From positions 1 through 64,000 of the forward strand of contig JAETNT010000009.1 in the NCBI GenBank assembly GCA_021772025.1: DNA of 64,000 nucleotides. Direction: 5' to 3'. Shown piece after piece: positions 44,108 to 52,719 of the stretch; position 1 is the first letter of the stretch, and the number at the start of each line of letters is the position of its first letter. The notes beneath the pieces were generated by a model that worked only from the letters and a program-made list of their open reading frames with translations, was not told where the DNA came from and did no database searches. This DNA comes from Enterocloster bolteae (GTDB taxonomy: Bacteria > Bacillota > Clostridia > Lachnospirales > Lachnospiraceae). The position numbers were made by a program, and so were the translations under genes.

Positions 44108-45370
44108 TTAATAAATATTATGAGTATCTCCTGTCATAAACTGCCCGAATAGTTCCGGAGGAACATAGGCTTTTACATGGATTCCCTCCTCCTCATATTC
44201 CTCCGATAACATTGCGCCAAGCTTCCGGATTTTCTGAACCAGTCCGATGTCCTGGTAAGAATATATCCGTTCCAGATACACTCTTCTGCTCCGGGCAATA
44301 TTCTGAAGAATCTCTTTCAATTCTTCTATGCCTTCTCCGGTGACAGCCGAAATCCTCACTTGATAGTCAGCCTGAATATCCCTTAAAATAACAGTGTCAT
44401 CTATTTGATCAATCTTGTTGAAAACCGTCACCACTGTCTTCCCCATGATTTCCAGCTGGCGCAGGGTCTCATAAACCACATGGATCTGCTCTTCCATTTG
44501 CGGATTGGAACAGTCTACTACATGGAGAATCACATCACTGTATTTCGCTTCCTCCAGAGTGCTCTTAAAAGCCTCAATCAGATGGTGAGGCAGTTTCCGG
44601 ATAAAGCCTACCGTATCGGTAAGAAGGATTTTCTGACCGTCCGGCAGAAAAAACCCCCGGGTAGTGGGATCCAGTGTGGCAAATAATTTATCCTCCGCCA
44701 AAATTCCTGCATCTGTCAATTTGTTTAAGAGAGTGGATTTTCCCGCATTGGTATAGCCCACAATGGCCGCAGTCATAGCCTGGGCCTCCTGCCTCTGCTT
44801 TCTCTGGATCTTTCGATGGCGCTTTACCTCTGAAAGTTCTCTCTTCAGCTGTCCGATACGATCATGGATCCTCCGCCTGTCCACCTCCAGCTTTTTTTCA
44901 CCCGGGCCCCTGGTGCCGATGCCCCCGCCCAAGCGGGATAGGGAATCTCTCATGCCCACCAGGCGGACAGCCCGATACTTTAGCTGGGCCAGCTCTACCT
45001 GAATTTTGCCCTCCCTGGTCCGGGCCCGGGCTGCAAAAATATCCAGAATCACCATGGTGCGATCTAAAATCTTAGTGTCAAGGATCTGCTCCATATTTCG
45101 AAGCTGGGCCGGGGAAAGTTCATCATCGCAGACCACTCCTGTGGCATCCAGCTCCCAAAGGAGCTCCTTTACCTCCAAAAGCTTTCCCTTTCCCAGGTAA
45201 GTCCCCGGGTGGGCCTCTTCCCGGTTTTGAATCACCCGGCCCACACTTACTGCCCCGGCACTTCGAATCAGGTCTTCAAGCTCTTTTAGTGACTGCTCCC
45301 CATCCCCCTGGCTTATGCCAATCAGGATAACCTGCTCCCTGCTCTCTTTTAAATCAATAAATTCTGCCAT
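44108..45370 (-). CDS. hflX: GTPase HflX
   Basis: This 420-aa ribosome-associated GTPase has an N-terminal HflX domain (about 1-180, ending RDSLSRLGGGIGTRGPGEKKLE), a coiled linker, then the G domain with P-loop GYTNAGKST, DTVGF (G3) and NKID (G4). HflX rescues stalled ribosomes and acts in stress. It is 21 bp downstream of the TPR lipoprotein gene and may belong to the scpA transcription unit. Confidence 0.93.
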   Translation of the reverse strand: MAEFIDLKESREQVILIGISQGDGEQSLKELEDLIRSAGAVSVGRVIQNREEAHPGTYLGKGKLLEVKELLWELDATGVVCDDELSPAQLRNMEQILDTKILDRTMVILDIFAARARTREGKIQVELAQLKYRAVRLVGMRDSLSRLGGGIGTRGPGEKKLEVDRRRIHDRIGQLKRELSEVKRHRKIQRKQRQEAQAMTAAIVGYTNAGKSTLLNKLTDAGILAEDKLFATLDPTTRGFFLPDGQKILLTDTVGFIRKLPHHLIEAFKSTLEEAKYSDVILHVVDCSNPQMEEQIHVVYETLRQLEIMGKTVVTVFNKIDQIDDTVILRDIQADYQVRISAVTGEGIEELKEILQNIARSRRVYLERIYSYQDIGLVQKIRKLGAMLSEEYEEEGIHVKAYVPPELFGQFMTGDTHNIY

Positions 45371-45391
45371 AGATTCTGATTTCCTATCTCC

Positions 45392-46222
45392 TTATCGGGT
45401 CTTTAAAAAAGCGATTTCATGTTCCGCTCTGTCGTCTGATCCATACTGAGAAACATAGGACTCAAAGGCCTTAAGAGCCCCGGCGTAGTCTCTCTGGTAT
45501 TCCAGGGCCACTGCCCGGTTAAAAGCCAGATCCGCCGCCGCTGCTTGATCCGGAGCGCTTATGCCCTTTTCAAACGCTTGACCTGCCTTTATATACTCCC
45601 CTTTTTCCAAATAGCATAAACCCATCTGGTTATAGATTTCCGAATCCGCCAGACCGTCAGCCTCTGCCTGCTCATAGAAAGTCAGGGCTTCCGGTTCTTT
45701 TCCCTGGCTCTTAAGGGTCTTTCCTATGTCTTTTATCAGCTTTGTAAGCAGAATCCCCTTATCCTGGCCTGCCTCTTCTGCCTGATCCGTACCATCCCCC
45801 GGGGCCTTGTATGCCTGATAGAGCTTTTTGTAATCTTCCATAGCCTGATCCGTGTTTCCGGCCCGGGCATTGAGCATGCAGCGAAGCTCTGTATATTCCG
45901 GCTTCTCTCCGTCCACCTCCATTAAAATCCCGTAAGTATGGGCCGCCGCACTGTAATCTCCAATCTTTACTTCCGCCTCTGCCCGATACTTTAAAATATC
46001 AAACTCTATCTCGCCTACTCTGCCCTTTCCCAGGTTTAAAGCCTCCTCCAGATCCGCAATAGCTCCGGCGTAATCCCCGGCATCCAATTTCTCAATTCCC
46101 GAAAGGCGAAGCTCCTGTCTCCCGGCTCCGCTTCTCAAGCCGCAGCCTCCTAAAAGGGAAATGGACACCGCAGTCCCGGCTATCAGAAGGAGACTCTTTA
46201 ATCTGATCCCTCTTTGTCCCAT
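45392..46222 (-). CDS. TPR-repeat lipoprotein
   Basis: This 276-aa lipoprotein starts at 46222 (MGQRGIRLKSLLLIAGTAVS) with the lipid cysteine at LLGGCG. An upstream in-frame ATG 48 codons earlier lies inside dut and is unlikely. The mature part consists of several tetratricopeptide repeats (KLDAGDYAGAIADLEEALNLG, KIGDYSAAAHTYGILMEVD, AGNTDQAMEDYKKLYQ, AEADGLADSEIYNQMGLCYLEKGEYIKAGQAF). It is probably a scaffold on the outer face of the membrane. Partner unknown. Confidence 0.8.
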   Translation of the reverse strand: MGQRGIRLKSLLLIAGTAVSISLLGGCGLRSGAGRQELRLSGIEKLDAGDYAGAIADLEEALNLGKGRVGEIEFDILKYRAEAEVKIGDYSAAAHTYGILMEVDGEKPEYTELRCMLNARAGNTDQAMEDYKKLYQAYKAPGDGTDQAEEAGQDKGILLTKLIKDIGKTLKSQGKEPEALTFYEQAEADGLADSEIYNQMGLCYLEKGEYIKAGQAFEKGISAPDQAAAADLAFNRAVALEYQRDYAGALKAFESYVSQYGSDDRAEHEIAFLKTR

Positions 46223-46268
46223 AGTATTCCCATCCTTTTCTCTTTCTAACCTGTCAGAACTGTTATCA

Positions 46269-46787
46269 TTATTTTCTGCCGTCTGTGCTGCCGAAGCCGC
46301 CGTTTCTCGCAGTTTTGCATTCATCATCCTCTGTAATTCCGTACTGCAAAAAAATTCCCTGGGCAAATCCGGCTCCTTCCCCCAACGCCAATTCCTTTCC
46401 CTCTCTGGAATCGTTAGTCAGTTTCACAAAAATATGCCCTTCATTCTCCGAGTAAAAATAATCGCTGTCAACGACTCCTACCGTATTGTTCAGCTGCAGC
46501 CGGTACTTAAATCCCAGGCTGCTGCGAGGATAAATCTGCAAAACCCAATCTTCTCTCATCTCTGCACGGATTCCGGTAGGAATCTTGATTTCTTCCCCCG
46601 GCTTTAAAAAGACAGGAAGAGGCAGATAAAAATCATATCCTGCGGATCCGGCAGTAGCCCGCTTGGGAAGACTGATTTTTTCATAGATATTCTCTATTTC
46701 TTTTTTATCCCGGAAGCCAAACGTATCCTCCCAGTCCCTTTCAAACCGCTCTCTGCTAACCTTATAAAATCTCGCTACTCTCTCCAT
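46269..46787 (-). CDS. dut: dUTP diphosphatase
   Basis: This 172-aa dUTPase of the trimeric family hydrolyses dUTP to dUMP, keeping uracil out of DNA. Conserved motifs are ATAGSAGYDFYLP (I), PRSSLGFKY (II), NTVGVVDSDY (III), GAGFAQGIFLQYG (IV) and RNGGFGSTD (V). Residues 1-38 are an extra N-terminal segment (ERVARFYKVSRERFERDWEDTF) ahead of the catalytic core. The start lies 26 bp inside scpB, so the genes are translationally linked. AGGAGAGA precedes it. Confidence 0.9.
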   Translation of the reverse strand: MERVARFYKVSRERFERDWEDTFGFRDKKEIENIYEKISLPKRATAGSAGYDFYLPLPVFLKPGEEIKIPTGIRAEMREDWVLQIYPRSSLGFKYRLQLNNTVGVVDSDYFYSENEGHIFVKLTNDSREGKELALGEGAGFAQGIFLQYGITEDDECKTARNGGFGSTDGRK

Positions 46788-47442
46788 CATTCTCTCCTTC
46801 CGCCGATACCGTCTCGTCCATTTCTCCCAGACGGAGTCTCAGCTCTTCCTCCACCTCGGTCTTTATTTCTTCTTCCTGCTCCGGGTTTAAATCCGGCAGG
46901 TCCTCTGTAGAACCCACGCCAAACCGGCGCAGGAATTCTTCTGTGGTAGCAAAAAGCGCCGGCCTCCCCGGGGCGTCCAGTCTTCCCACCTCATATACCA
47001 GGTCATATTCTACCAGGCGGTTTACCGCATGATCCGACTTGACTCCCCGGATTTTTTCTATCTCCATTTTGGTGATAGGCTGCTTATAGGCAATAATGGA
47101 CAAGGTCTCTAAAACCACCTCTGTAAGGACCTGCTTTTTGGGCGCAGACGCCACCTTAATTAAGTTAGGGTAATATTCTGCCCTGGTGCACATCTGGTAA
47201 GCATCCTCCAGCTCAATAATCTGCATTCCTCTCTTTTCTTTATTATATCTGTCTTGGAGGCGCAGCACTGCCTTTTTAGCTGTCTCTTTGTCCTGGCCTA
47301 TGGCAACGGCAAGCTGGCTAAGCTCTACTGACTGGCCCATAGTAAAAAGGACTGCCTCCAGGACTGCCTCCTGATCACTGTGGCTCTCCACCTTCGTCAA
47401 TATTTCCTGTCCAAAACCGGCCGGGACATTCTCTTTCTCCAT
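46762..47442 (-). CDS. scpB: Segregation and condensation protein B
   Basis: This 226-aa ScpB is a kleisin-interacting component of the SMC-ScpAB complex that organises and segregates chromosomes. The tandem winged-helix region shows EAVLEAVLFTMGQSVELSQLAVAIG and VLETLSIIAYKQPITKMEIEKIRGVKSDHAVNRLVEYDLVYEVGRLDAPGRPALFATTEEFLRRFG, the typical ScpB core. An acidic tail follows (PEQEEEIKTEVEEEL). It starts 30 bp after scpA, which is its partner. Confidence 0.92.
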   Translation of the reverse strand: MEKENVPAGFGQEILTKVESHSDQEAVLEAVLFTMGQSVELSQLAVAIGQDKETAKKAVLRLQDRYNKEKRGMQIIELEDAYQMCTRAEYYPNLIKVASAPKKQVLTEVVLETLSIIAYKQPITKMEIEKIRGVKSDHAVNRLVEYDLVYEVGRLDAPGRPALFATTEEFLRRFGVGSTEDLPDLNPEQEEEIKTEVEEELRLRLGEMDETVSAEGENDGESSEIL

Positions 47443-47472
47443 CCTGTTCTCTCCATTCCATCTTGTGATCTA

Positions 47473-48285
47473 TCAGCTTATTAAGTCATCCAGCCCTTCT
47501 AATTCCAGTTCTCCATCTTCTCCCTCAGCCTCCAGAGTCTCTATCTGCATATCATCGAAAATATGCTCCTGAACCAAGCTGATCTTTCCGATTTTCATCA
47601 GCTCTAAAATGGCCAGAAAGGTGACCACAATCTCAATCCGATCCGCTTGGCTTTCTAACATCTGGCGAAAGCTGAACCTTCTATGTTTTCTGGCATAGGC
47701 CATAACACTGCCGATTTTTTCCTCCAGACTTATCGGCTCTTTCCGGATTACGCCGAAATTACTGCGGACCCGGTCAATTTTATCCTCCTGCCGGCGCATA
47801 ACCTGCCGAAAAATTTCCTGAAGCCTGGCCAGGGTCAAATCTCCCAAAAGCTTGTCCAAATCCACAGGCGGCTCATATCTGGCTACCTCTTTAGGGATCG
47901 TGGGGTCCTTATAAAAAATCTGTCCGGCCCCATCCTCCCGATCCTGGAGCGCTAAGGCCATATATTTAAATTTCTTGTATTCCAAAAGCCGGGCAACCAG
48001 TTCGGCCCTTGGATCCTGCTCTTCTCCTGTTTCCTCATCCACTTCTGCCGGGAGAAGCATCTTTGCCTTAATGTCTAAGAGAGTGGCAGCCATGACTAAA
48101 AATTCACTGACCACGTTTAAATCCTCTTTTTCCATATGATTTACATAGTCCAAATATTGTTCTGTTATCTGTACGATGGGAATATCGTAAATATTGACTT
48201 TATTTTTTTCGATTAAATGAAGAAGCAAATCCAGGGGACCCTGGAAATGCTCCAGCTTATAGGAAATCTCCATGTACTGCTCCAA
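47473..48285 (-). CDS. scpA: Segregation and condensation protein A
   Basis: This 270-aa kleisin of the SMC complex has the classic start YKLEHFQGPLDLLLHLIEKNKVNIYDIPIVQITEQYLDY, the central SMC-binding segment, and a C-terminal winged-helix (RFSFRQMLESQADRIEIVVTFLAILELMKIGKISLVQ). It is the first gene of a unit with scpB, dut and the TPR lipoprotein, expressed from the promoter at 48323-48351. Confidence 0.93.
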   Translation of the reverse strand: MEQYMEISYKLEHFQGPLDLLLHLIEKNKVNIYDIPIVQITEQYLDYVNHMEKEDLNVVSEFLVMAATLLDIKAKMLLPAEVDEETGEEQDPRAELVARLLEYKKFKYMALALQDREDGAGQIFYKDPTIPKEVARYEPPVDLDKLLGDLTLARLQEIFRQVMRRQEDKIDRVRSNFGVIRKEPISLEEKIGSVMAYARKHRRFSFRQMLESQADRIEIVVTFLAILELMKIGKISLVQEHIFDDMQIETLEAEGEDGELELEGLDDLIS

Positions 48286-48322
48286 ATCTGTTTTTACCCA
48301 ATCTCTCGGTCACGTAAGGTCT

Positions 48323-48351
48323 AGTATAGCAAATTCTTACCAGGATGTAAA
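48323..48351 (-). promoter_or_regulatory. Promoter of scpA operon
   Basis: TTTACA (48346-48351), a 17-nt spacer and TATACT (48323-48328) read on the minus strand, about 40 bp before scpA. Confidence 0.75.
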
Positions 48352-48354
48352 CTT

Positions 48355-48388
48355 AAAAAAGAACTTCTATAAAACGAAGTTCTTTTTT
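48355..48388 (-). terminator. Terminator of the cohesin-domain gene
   Basis: A perfect 13-bp stem, AAAAAAGAACTTC with GAAGTTCTTTTTT, closes an 8-nt loop 7 bp after the stop codon of the cohesin-domain protein. Confidence 0.9.
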
Positions 48389-48395
48389 ATATTTC

Positions 48396-50102
48396 TTAAT
48401 CGTCAATATCTAAAAATTCAAAGTCATCATCCTCCATGCCCTCCGGCAAAACTTCCGGCTCCGGCTGGACGGGGCGCTGGGGACGGGTGTAATGAGAAGA
48501 TCCGGACATAGGGGCTCCGGCCGGGCGAATATTTCGTACCGGTCGGGCGTTTCCTTCTTGGGGAGGAACCGGGCCGCTGGCCGGTCTGGTATTTAAAGGA
48601 CGTACAATGGTAGCCTCCAGTTCGGGTCTGGGTTCTCTCCTTACGGCCGGACGGGCAGCTTCTTCCATACTTCTTGAAGGACTCCGGACCGGTCTGGGAT
48701 TCTGACCGCCATTTTCAGGCCCTCTGTGCCCTCTTACGGGCTCCGGACCGGGCGCACCAAAATCGTCAAATTCGTCCTCACGTCCTCTCATATAACGTTC
48801 TTCGTCTCCAAAGCTTTCTTCGTCTTCCCAATCTGCAAAACCGGCGGCGCTGCCTCCTCTTCCCCTCATTTCCCGGCTGCTCCCGCCGCCGGAAGGCGTA
48901 TTCTTTCCTGCTCCTTTTATAATCAGATAAACCATGATGATAAACAGAACCAGAACAACGGCGATAAGCGCTACCATAATCATTCTCTGGAGCTTAAAGC
49001 TTCCCAGAAGTTCATTATACTGGTTGATAACCTGGGCATGTTCTTCCTGAGTAATCCCGGTGTCAATGGCCGGATCCTGGAAATACCGCTGAATCGTCTT
49101 TTCCGTCAAGTCATACCGATAGAAGTACTTTTCTCCTGCTGCGTTCATACCATAGAATACACAGTATTGGGGATTGCTCTCAGAAGCCCATATCCAGCCG
49201 GTTACCTTTCGGCCGTCAATATCAATAACCGTTTCTGAAAATCCCTCTGGCAATACCGCCCCATCTTCTAAGGGAATAATAGAGATCGACTTTGCCGCCG
49301 CTTCCAGGCTGAGAATCTCTGTCACAGAGCCCGGATCTTCCACGCCGGATGCCGCGCTTGCCCCTTCGGCATTTTTCAAAACCGTAATGGTATAATCCTT
49401 TACGGTAGTTCCGTTCTGAGCGGTAACACGGCATACTACCGTGTTCTCTCCTTCCTGAAGATCCTCATTTCCCGTTACCACATAAGCCGCGTTTTCATCT
49501 GCAGGCACTACATTAACCGTAAGCCGCTCCACATCCAGCCCTACATTAACACTGTAGGACTCTACATCCGCTGAGAACGCCGGAGACAAAGTTCCGGGAG
49601 ATACCTGAAGGGAGGACAGTGCTGCGTTGCCGGATGCATTGGAAACCGCCTGAACCGTAACGGTGGAATTTCCTACATGAGCCATGGTCACCATCTGAGA
49701 GTCCGAATCATAAACTTCTTGGGACGTAACCGTTATCTGAGAGCTTCCGGCCTGCTTTGTCTGAAACTTCATAGTAAATACAATCGTGGAAGGATTAGCG
49801 GCATCCGGGCTTCCGTGAGCCCTTAACGCCCCGCTTCCGCCTTCTACACTGTTGCCGCTTATAAATTCTAGCGCATTGGCATCATAGGCCAAGGCAATAT
49901 CTGCCCGGCCTAAAGCCTCGCCGCCGGAGGAAGCAACTTTCAGATTCACGCTTACCTCGCTTCCCACCGTTGCAGAAGGGTCGCTGAACTGAATACTTCC
50001 ATTGGCTGCAAAAGATGTAATTCCCATCCCGGGCAGCACAGACATGGTTAATATACAAGCAAATGCCAGACTGGCAAATAATTGGGTTATCCTTTTATTC
50101 AT
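48396..50102 (-). CDS. Cohesin- and cadherin-like-domain membrane protein
   Basis: This 568-aa exported protein has a signal peptide (1-33, cleavage near SFAANG), a cohesin-like domain (34-152, GSIQFSDPSATVGSEVSVNL then FTMKFQTKQAG), a cadherin-like beta-sandwich domain (161-243, LSSLQVSPGTLSPAFSADVESYSV then VTAQNGTTVKDYTITV), a further external stretch, one transmembrane helix (373-396) and a long Arg/Pro/Gly-rich cytoplasmic tail with an acidic end. A cohesin domain in a membrane protein usually serves as a docking site. It lies 18 bp downstream of the glucosaminidase gene, which carries the same cadherin-like domain. Confidence 0.75.
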   Translation of the reverse strand: MNKRITQLFASLAFACILTMSVLPGMGITSFAANGSIQFSDPSATVGSEVSVNLKVASSGGEALGRADIALAYDANALEFISGNSVEGGSGALRAHGSPDAANPSTIVFTMKFQTKQAGSSQITVTSQEVYDSDSQMVTMAHVGNSTVTVQAVSNASGNAALSSLQVSPGTLSPAFSADVESYSVNVGLDVERLTVNVVPADENAAYVVTGNEDLQEGENTVVCRVTAQNGTTVKDYTITVLKNAEGASAASGVEDPGSVTEILSLEAAAKSISIIPLEDGAVLPEGFSETVIDIDGRKVTGWIWASESNPQYCVFYGMNAAGEKYFYRYDLTEKTIQRYFQDPAIDTGITQEEHAQVINQYNELLGSFKLQRMIMVALIAVVLVLFIIMVYLIIKGAGKNTPSGGGSSREMRGRGGSAAGFADWEDEESFGDEERYMRGREDEFDDFGAPGPEPVRGHRGPENGGQNPRPVRSPSRSMEEAARPAVRREPRPELEATIVRPLNTRPASGPVPPQEGNARPVRNIRPAGAPMSGSSHYTRPQRPVQPEPEVLPEGMEDDDFEFLDIDD

Positions 50103-50120
50103 GTTCTTATATCTCCCAGT

Positions 50121-52349
50121 TTAATTGATCACTGTAACGCTGCTGCCGCCGGGGCCATCCGTGTTTCCCGCCGTCAGCTCAGCAGATCCGGAACCTCCCG
50201 GGCCCTGGAGATTTCCATTTGAAACTCCCGGGCCTCCCGGCAAGGCGCTGCTCTGCGACGTACCGGGGCCTGAATCTGAGGTCTGCTGACTCCCTCCGCC
50301 GTTTAAGCCGGCATCCGGCATAGGCCCGCTTCCTGACCGAACTATGCGGATGATATATTCCTGCACATTGCCATTCTGCGCCTGAACTTTTATTCTGGCT
50401 TCTGTAGTTCCTCCGCTTAAGGGTATATTTCCGGTTCCGCTTACCGAAGCGCTGCCGGAAATAGCAGATGCCTGGATATTCACGGTGCTGACAGAAGAAT
50501 TGACAATCACATCGTAAGTCGTAATATCCTTTGAAAATACCGGCGTCATAGAAAATCCGCTGACTCCCAAGGAGGAAAGCTTATTGTTGGGACTCCCATC
50601 CCCGGCAGGCCTTGCACAGGCCTGTTCCGGCATATTGTTATAAACCGGAATCTTAAATTCCAGAGCAGTCTGCTTTACTGCGTCCGTGTACGCCTCCGCC
50701 ATTTTCGCTCCTTCAGAGGCCGCCCCCTGTACATTGGTCATATATTGATGCTTGTACATGTTGCTTCCCTGTACATTAAACTTTTTCAAGTAAAAAGTGT
50801 CCTGGCCGGCTTTTACATAGTTATCACCGTAATTTACCGATCCGCCGATAATGGATTTCTCTACGGAATTCCAGGGGCGATTGTAAGAACCGGATTGAGC
50901 GGCATAGGAAAGTCCCTTAGCCACCTTACTCATGGAACTGGTCTCGTAGGCCTCCACGTTAAAGAAATTGTAAATCCCCTCATAACCGGACACACGGCCG
51001 GAAATCATCGGGCTGGTTCCTGCATTTCCCTGCTCCTGAATAATCATGGCAGCCAATACATAGGGGTTTACCCCTGACTGAACGCCCGCATCCATAATGA
51101 TATCCACATAAGAGCGGGAGCCGGAAGACGGTGTGCTGCCGGAAGAGGAGTCTTCCAGCCCCTGGCTTCCTCCATTACTCGTTTCTCCGCTTCCCGGTCC
51201 TTCCAGGGCAATCCCCGGTCCAATTTCACCCAGAAGAAACGTCCGGTTTGGAGAAACAGATGCCTGCGGTCCAACCAGGGAAACATCCGGATTACTATTT
51301 CCCCCGCCCCCCGGAGCTTCAAAGCTGACATCCGGATTCTGTCCGGAGCCTCCGCCTTTAGATGTCTCCGGAGCCACGGTAACATTTCCTCCTCCCGGGC
51401 CTTTTTCACTGGTTTGGCCGGAATTTCCGGCGGAGCTTCCGGAAGACAGAGAAGTCCCCGGGCCAAATTCCTGAGATCCGTTGCTGCCGGATCCTCCCGG
51501 GGTTACGGCTCCTCCTGTACTTCCTCCCGCAGAAACCGTTCCGCTGGCCGTACTCTCTAAAAAGGTTCCCTTTACCATACTCTCCAGGCCGGCTGCGGTA
51601 TGGGCGCTGGCATTATAACTCTGCAGCAAAAATTGGAAAATATACTTTTCATTTAAAAAATTTCTGGGATCCATATAATACCGGATAATATCCGGGGAAG
51701 CCTGAACCCAGGATGCGCCGTCAAAGCCGTTCCAGGTGCTGGTATCCCAGTTATAAGCCCCGGCTTCCGTAGATTTCCAGGAAGATATGCTGCTGCTCGC
51801 CACCAGATTCCGGGTGATAACACTCTCATTTTCAATTGCAGAGTTCCAGTCTATCCCGGTATGCTGAGCTATGAATACCCAATTGGGATACTGGGCATGA
51901 AGCTCTCTAAGCCCCTGCCGATAAGATTCAGGAAAACCCTGAGCATTTAAATATGCCTCAAAATCTGAATCCGCTGTATATGTAACCGGAAATTTTATAT
52001 ACTGACTGGATGCATAGCCGGTTTGTGCGGCGCCGCCGCTTCCTACAAACCGCACCTGATACCACAAAATGCCGTCGCTTGCTGTCTTTTCTCCGATAAC
52101 CGTTACCGCAGTTCCATAAGGAAGCCTGGCTACCGCACTGTATCCGGTTCCTGCATTGCTTCGTATGTTCAGGGAAGTAGCCTTGACGGTGGCGCTTCGC
52201 TCCGTATAAGCATATACTTCCGCCGCCGGATTCAGAGAGATACCCGGTAAAAAGGCCGATTGAAGCGGCTGAAAAGCCAGCAAAAGCCCCAGCGCCAGCG
52301 CCAGCCCCCTTTTTATGGCGGTTCCCCTTTTCTTTCTGTTTGTTTTCAT
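50121..52349 (-). CDS. Exported SH3b-glucosaminidase with internal Gly/Ser-rich insert
   Basis: This 742-aa exported protein has a signal peptide (1-48), a bacterial SH3 domain (about 51-120, ATSLNIRSNAGTGYSAVARLPYG), and an endo-beta-N-acetylglucosaminidase-type domain. That domain is split: the first part runs to about residue 267 (...GLESMVKGTFLES) and the second resumes at about 412 (SYVDIIMDAGVQSGVNPYVLAAMIIQEQG...). The 144 residues between are Gly/Ser/Pro-rich. A cadherin-like domain (591-671) and another Gly-rich tail follow. It is probably a cell-wall hydrolase. Expression comes from the strong promoter at 52456-52485. The downstream cohesin-domain protein is a likely partner. Confidence 0.8.
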   Translation of the reverse strand: MKTNRKKRGTAIKRGLALALGLLLAFQPLQSAFLPGISLNPAAEVYAYTERSATVKATSLNIRSNAGTGYSAVARLPYGTAVTVIGEKTASDGILWYQVRFVGSGGAAQTGYASSQYIKFPVTYTADSDFEAYLNAQGFPESYRQGLRELHAQYPNWVFIAQHTGIDWNSAIENESVITRNLVASSSISSWKSTEAGAYNWDTSTWNGFDGASWVQASPDIIRYYMDPRNFLNEKYIFQFLLQSYNASAHTAAGLESMVKGTFLESTASGTVSAGGSTGGAVTPGGSGSNGSQEFGPGTSLSSGSSAGNSGQTSEKGPGGGNVTVAPETSKGGGSGQNPDVSFEAPGGGGNSNPDVSLVGPQASVSPNRTFLLGEIGPGIALEGPGSGETSNGGSQGLEDSSSGSTPSSGSRSYVDIIMDAGVQSGVNPYVLAAMIIQEQGNAGTSPMISGRVSGYEGIYNFFNVEAYETSSMSKVAKGLSYAAQSGSYNRPWNSVEKSIIGGSVNYGDNYVKAGQDTFYLKKFNVQGSNMYKHQYMTNVQGAASEGAKMAEAYTDAVKQTALEFKIPVYNNMPEQACARPAGDGSPNNKLSSLGVSGFSMTPVFSKDITTYDVIVNSSVSTVNIQASAISGSASVSGTGNIPLSGGTTEARIKVQAQNGNVQEYIIRIVRSGSGPMPDAGLNGGGSQQTSDSGPGTSQSSALPGGPGVSNGNLQGPGGSGSAELTAGNTDGPGGSSVTVIN

Positions 52350-52455
52350 GTTTATCTCCTATGCTGCGGCAGAAAAATCCTTATTCAAGCCTGCCGCTAA
52401 ACTGATATATACGAATATATGACAAAAAATTGCAGGAAAACTGTGCAACAAGCTT

Positions 52456-52485
52456 ATTATAATGAAAAAGGGCTTCCTGTGTCAA
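52456..52485 (-). promoter_or_regulatory. Strong promoter of the glucosaminidase/cohesin unit
   Basis: A perfect TTGACA (52480-52485), an 18-nt spacer and a perfect TATAAT (52456-52461) on the minus strand, giving a leader of about 100 nt. Confidence 0.85.
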
Positions 52486-52577
52486 CCAGTTCGGGAAAAA
52501 GTTCACACAATTTACGTATTTTGTAATGAAGTTGTAAGGAAAGGGGAAAAGAAAAATTGAGAATTCCAGACATACTT

Positions 52578-52650
52578 TAAGGGGATGGCGCAAAGTGAAA
52601 CCATCGGCTAGCAGAAAGCCGCTTTATTTCACTTTTGCCGCATCCCCTTA
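52578..52650. repeat. 73-bp inverted repeat downstream of oadA
   Basis: TAAGGGGATGGCGCAAAGTG (52578-52597) pairs with the segment ending CATCCCCTTA (52631-52650), a stem of about 22 bp including AAAGTGAAA/TTTCACTTT, with one or two bulges and an inner GGCT/AGCC pairing. It could be the oadA terminator, although no T-run follows, or a small palindromic element of the MITE type. Confidence 0.6.
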
Positions 52651-52719
52651 CAGATGACTTTATTTTATTCCTGCAGACAGCCGCCAAGCGGACATGCCGG
52701 CTGTCCATTTAACTAAAAC

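Larger units (their letters stand above)
52350..52719. other. Intergenic region between oadA and the glucosaminidase gene
   Basis: No gene is present. It contains the glucosaminidase promoter (52456-52485), a leader with an ATATA/TATAT inverted repeat near 52409-52422, and a large inverted repeat (52578-52650) downstream of oadA. Confidence 0.6.

Noticed and set aside
30628-46787. Integrated prophage, because ThyX-like, DHFR, dUTPase and AddAB-like genes are present
   Set aside because: These are spaced by ordinary housekeeping genes (addAB, nrdD, hflX, scpAB). No capsid, tail, integrase or lysis gene is seen.
51068-51474. Overlapping genes on the opposite strand and in another frame across the Gly/Ser-rich insert
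   Set aside because: Long open frames there follow from the low-complexity coding sequence. They lack ribosome binding sites and resemble no family.
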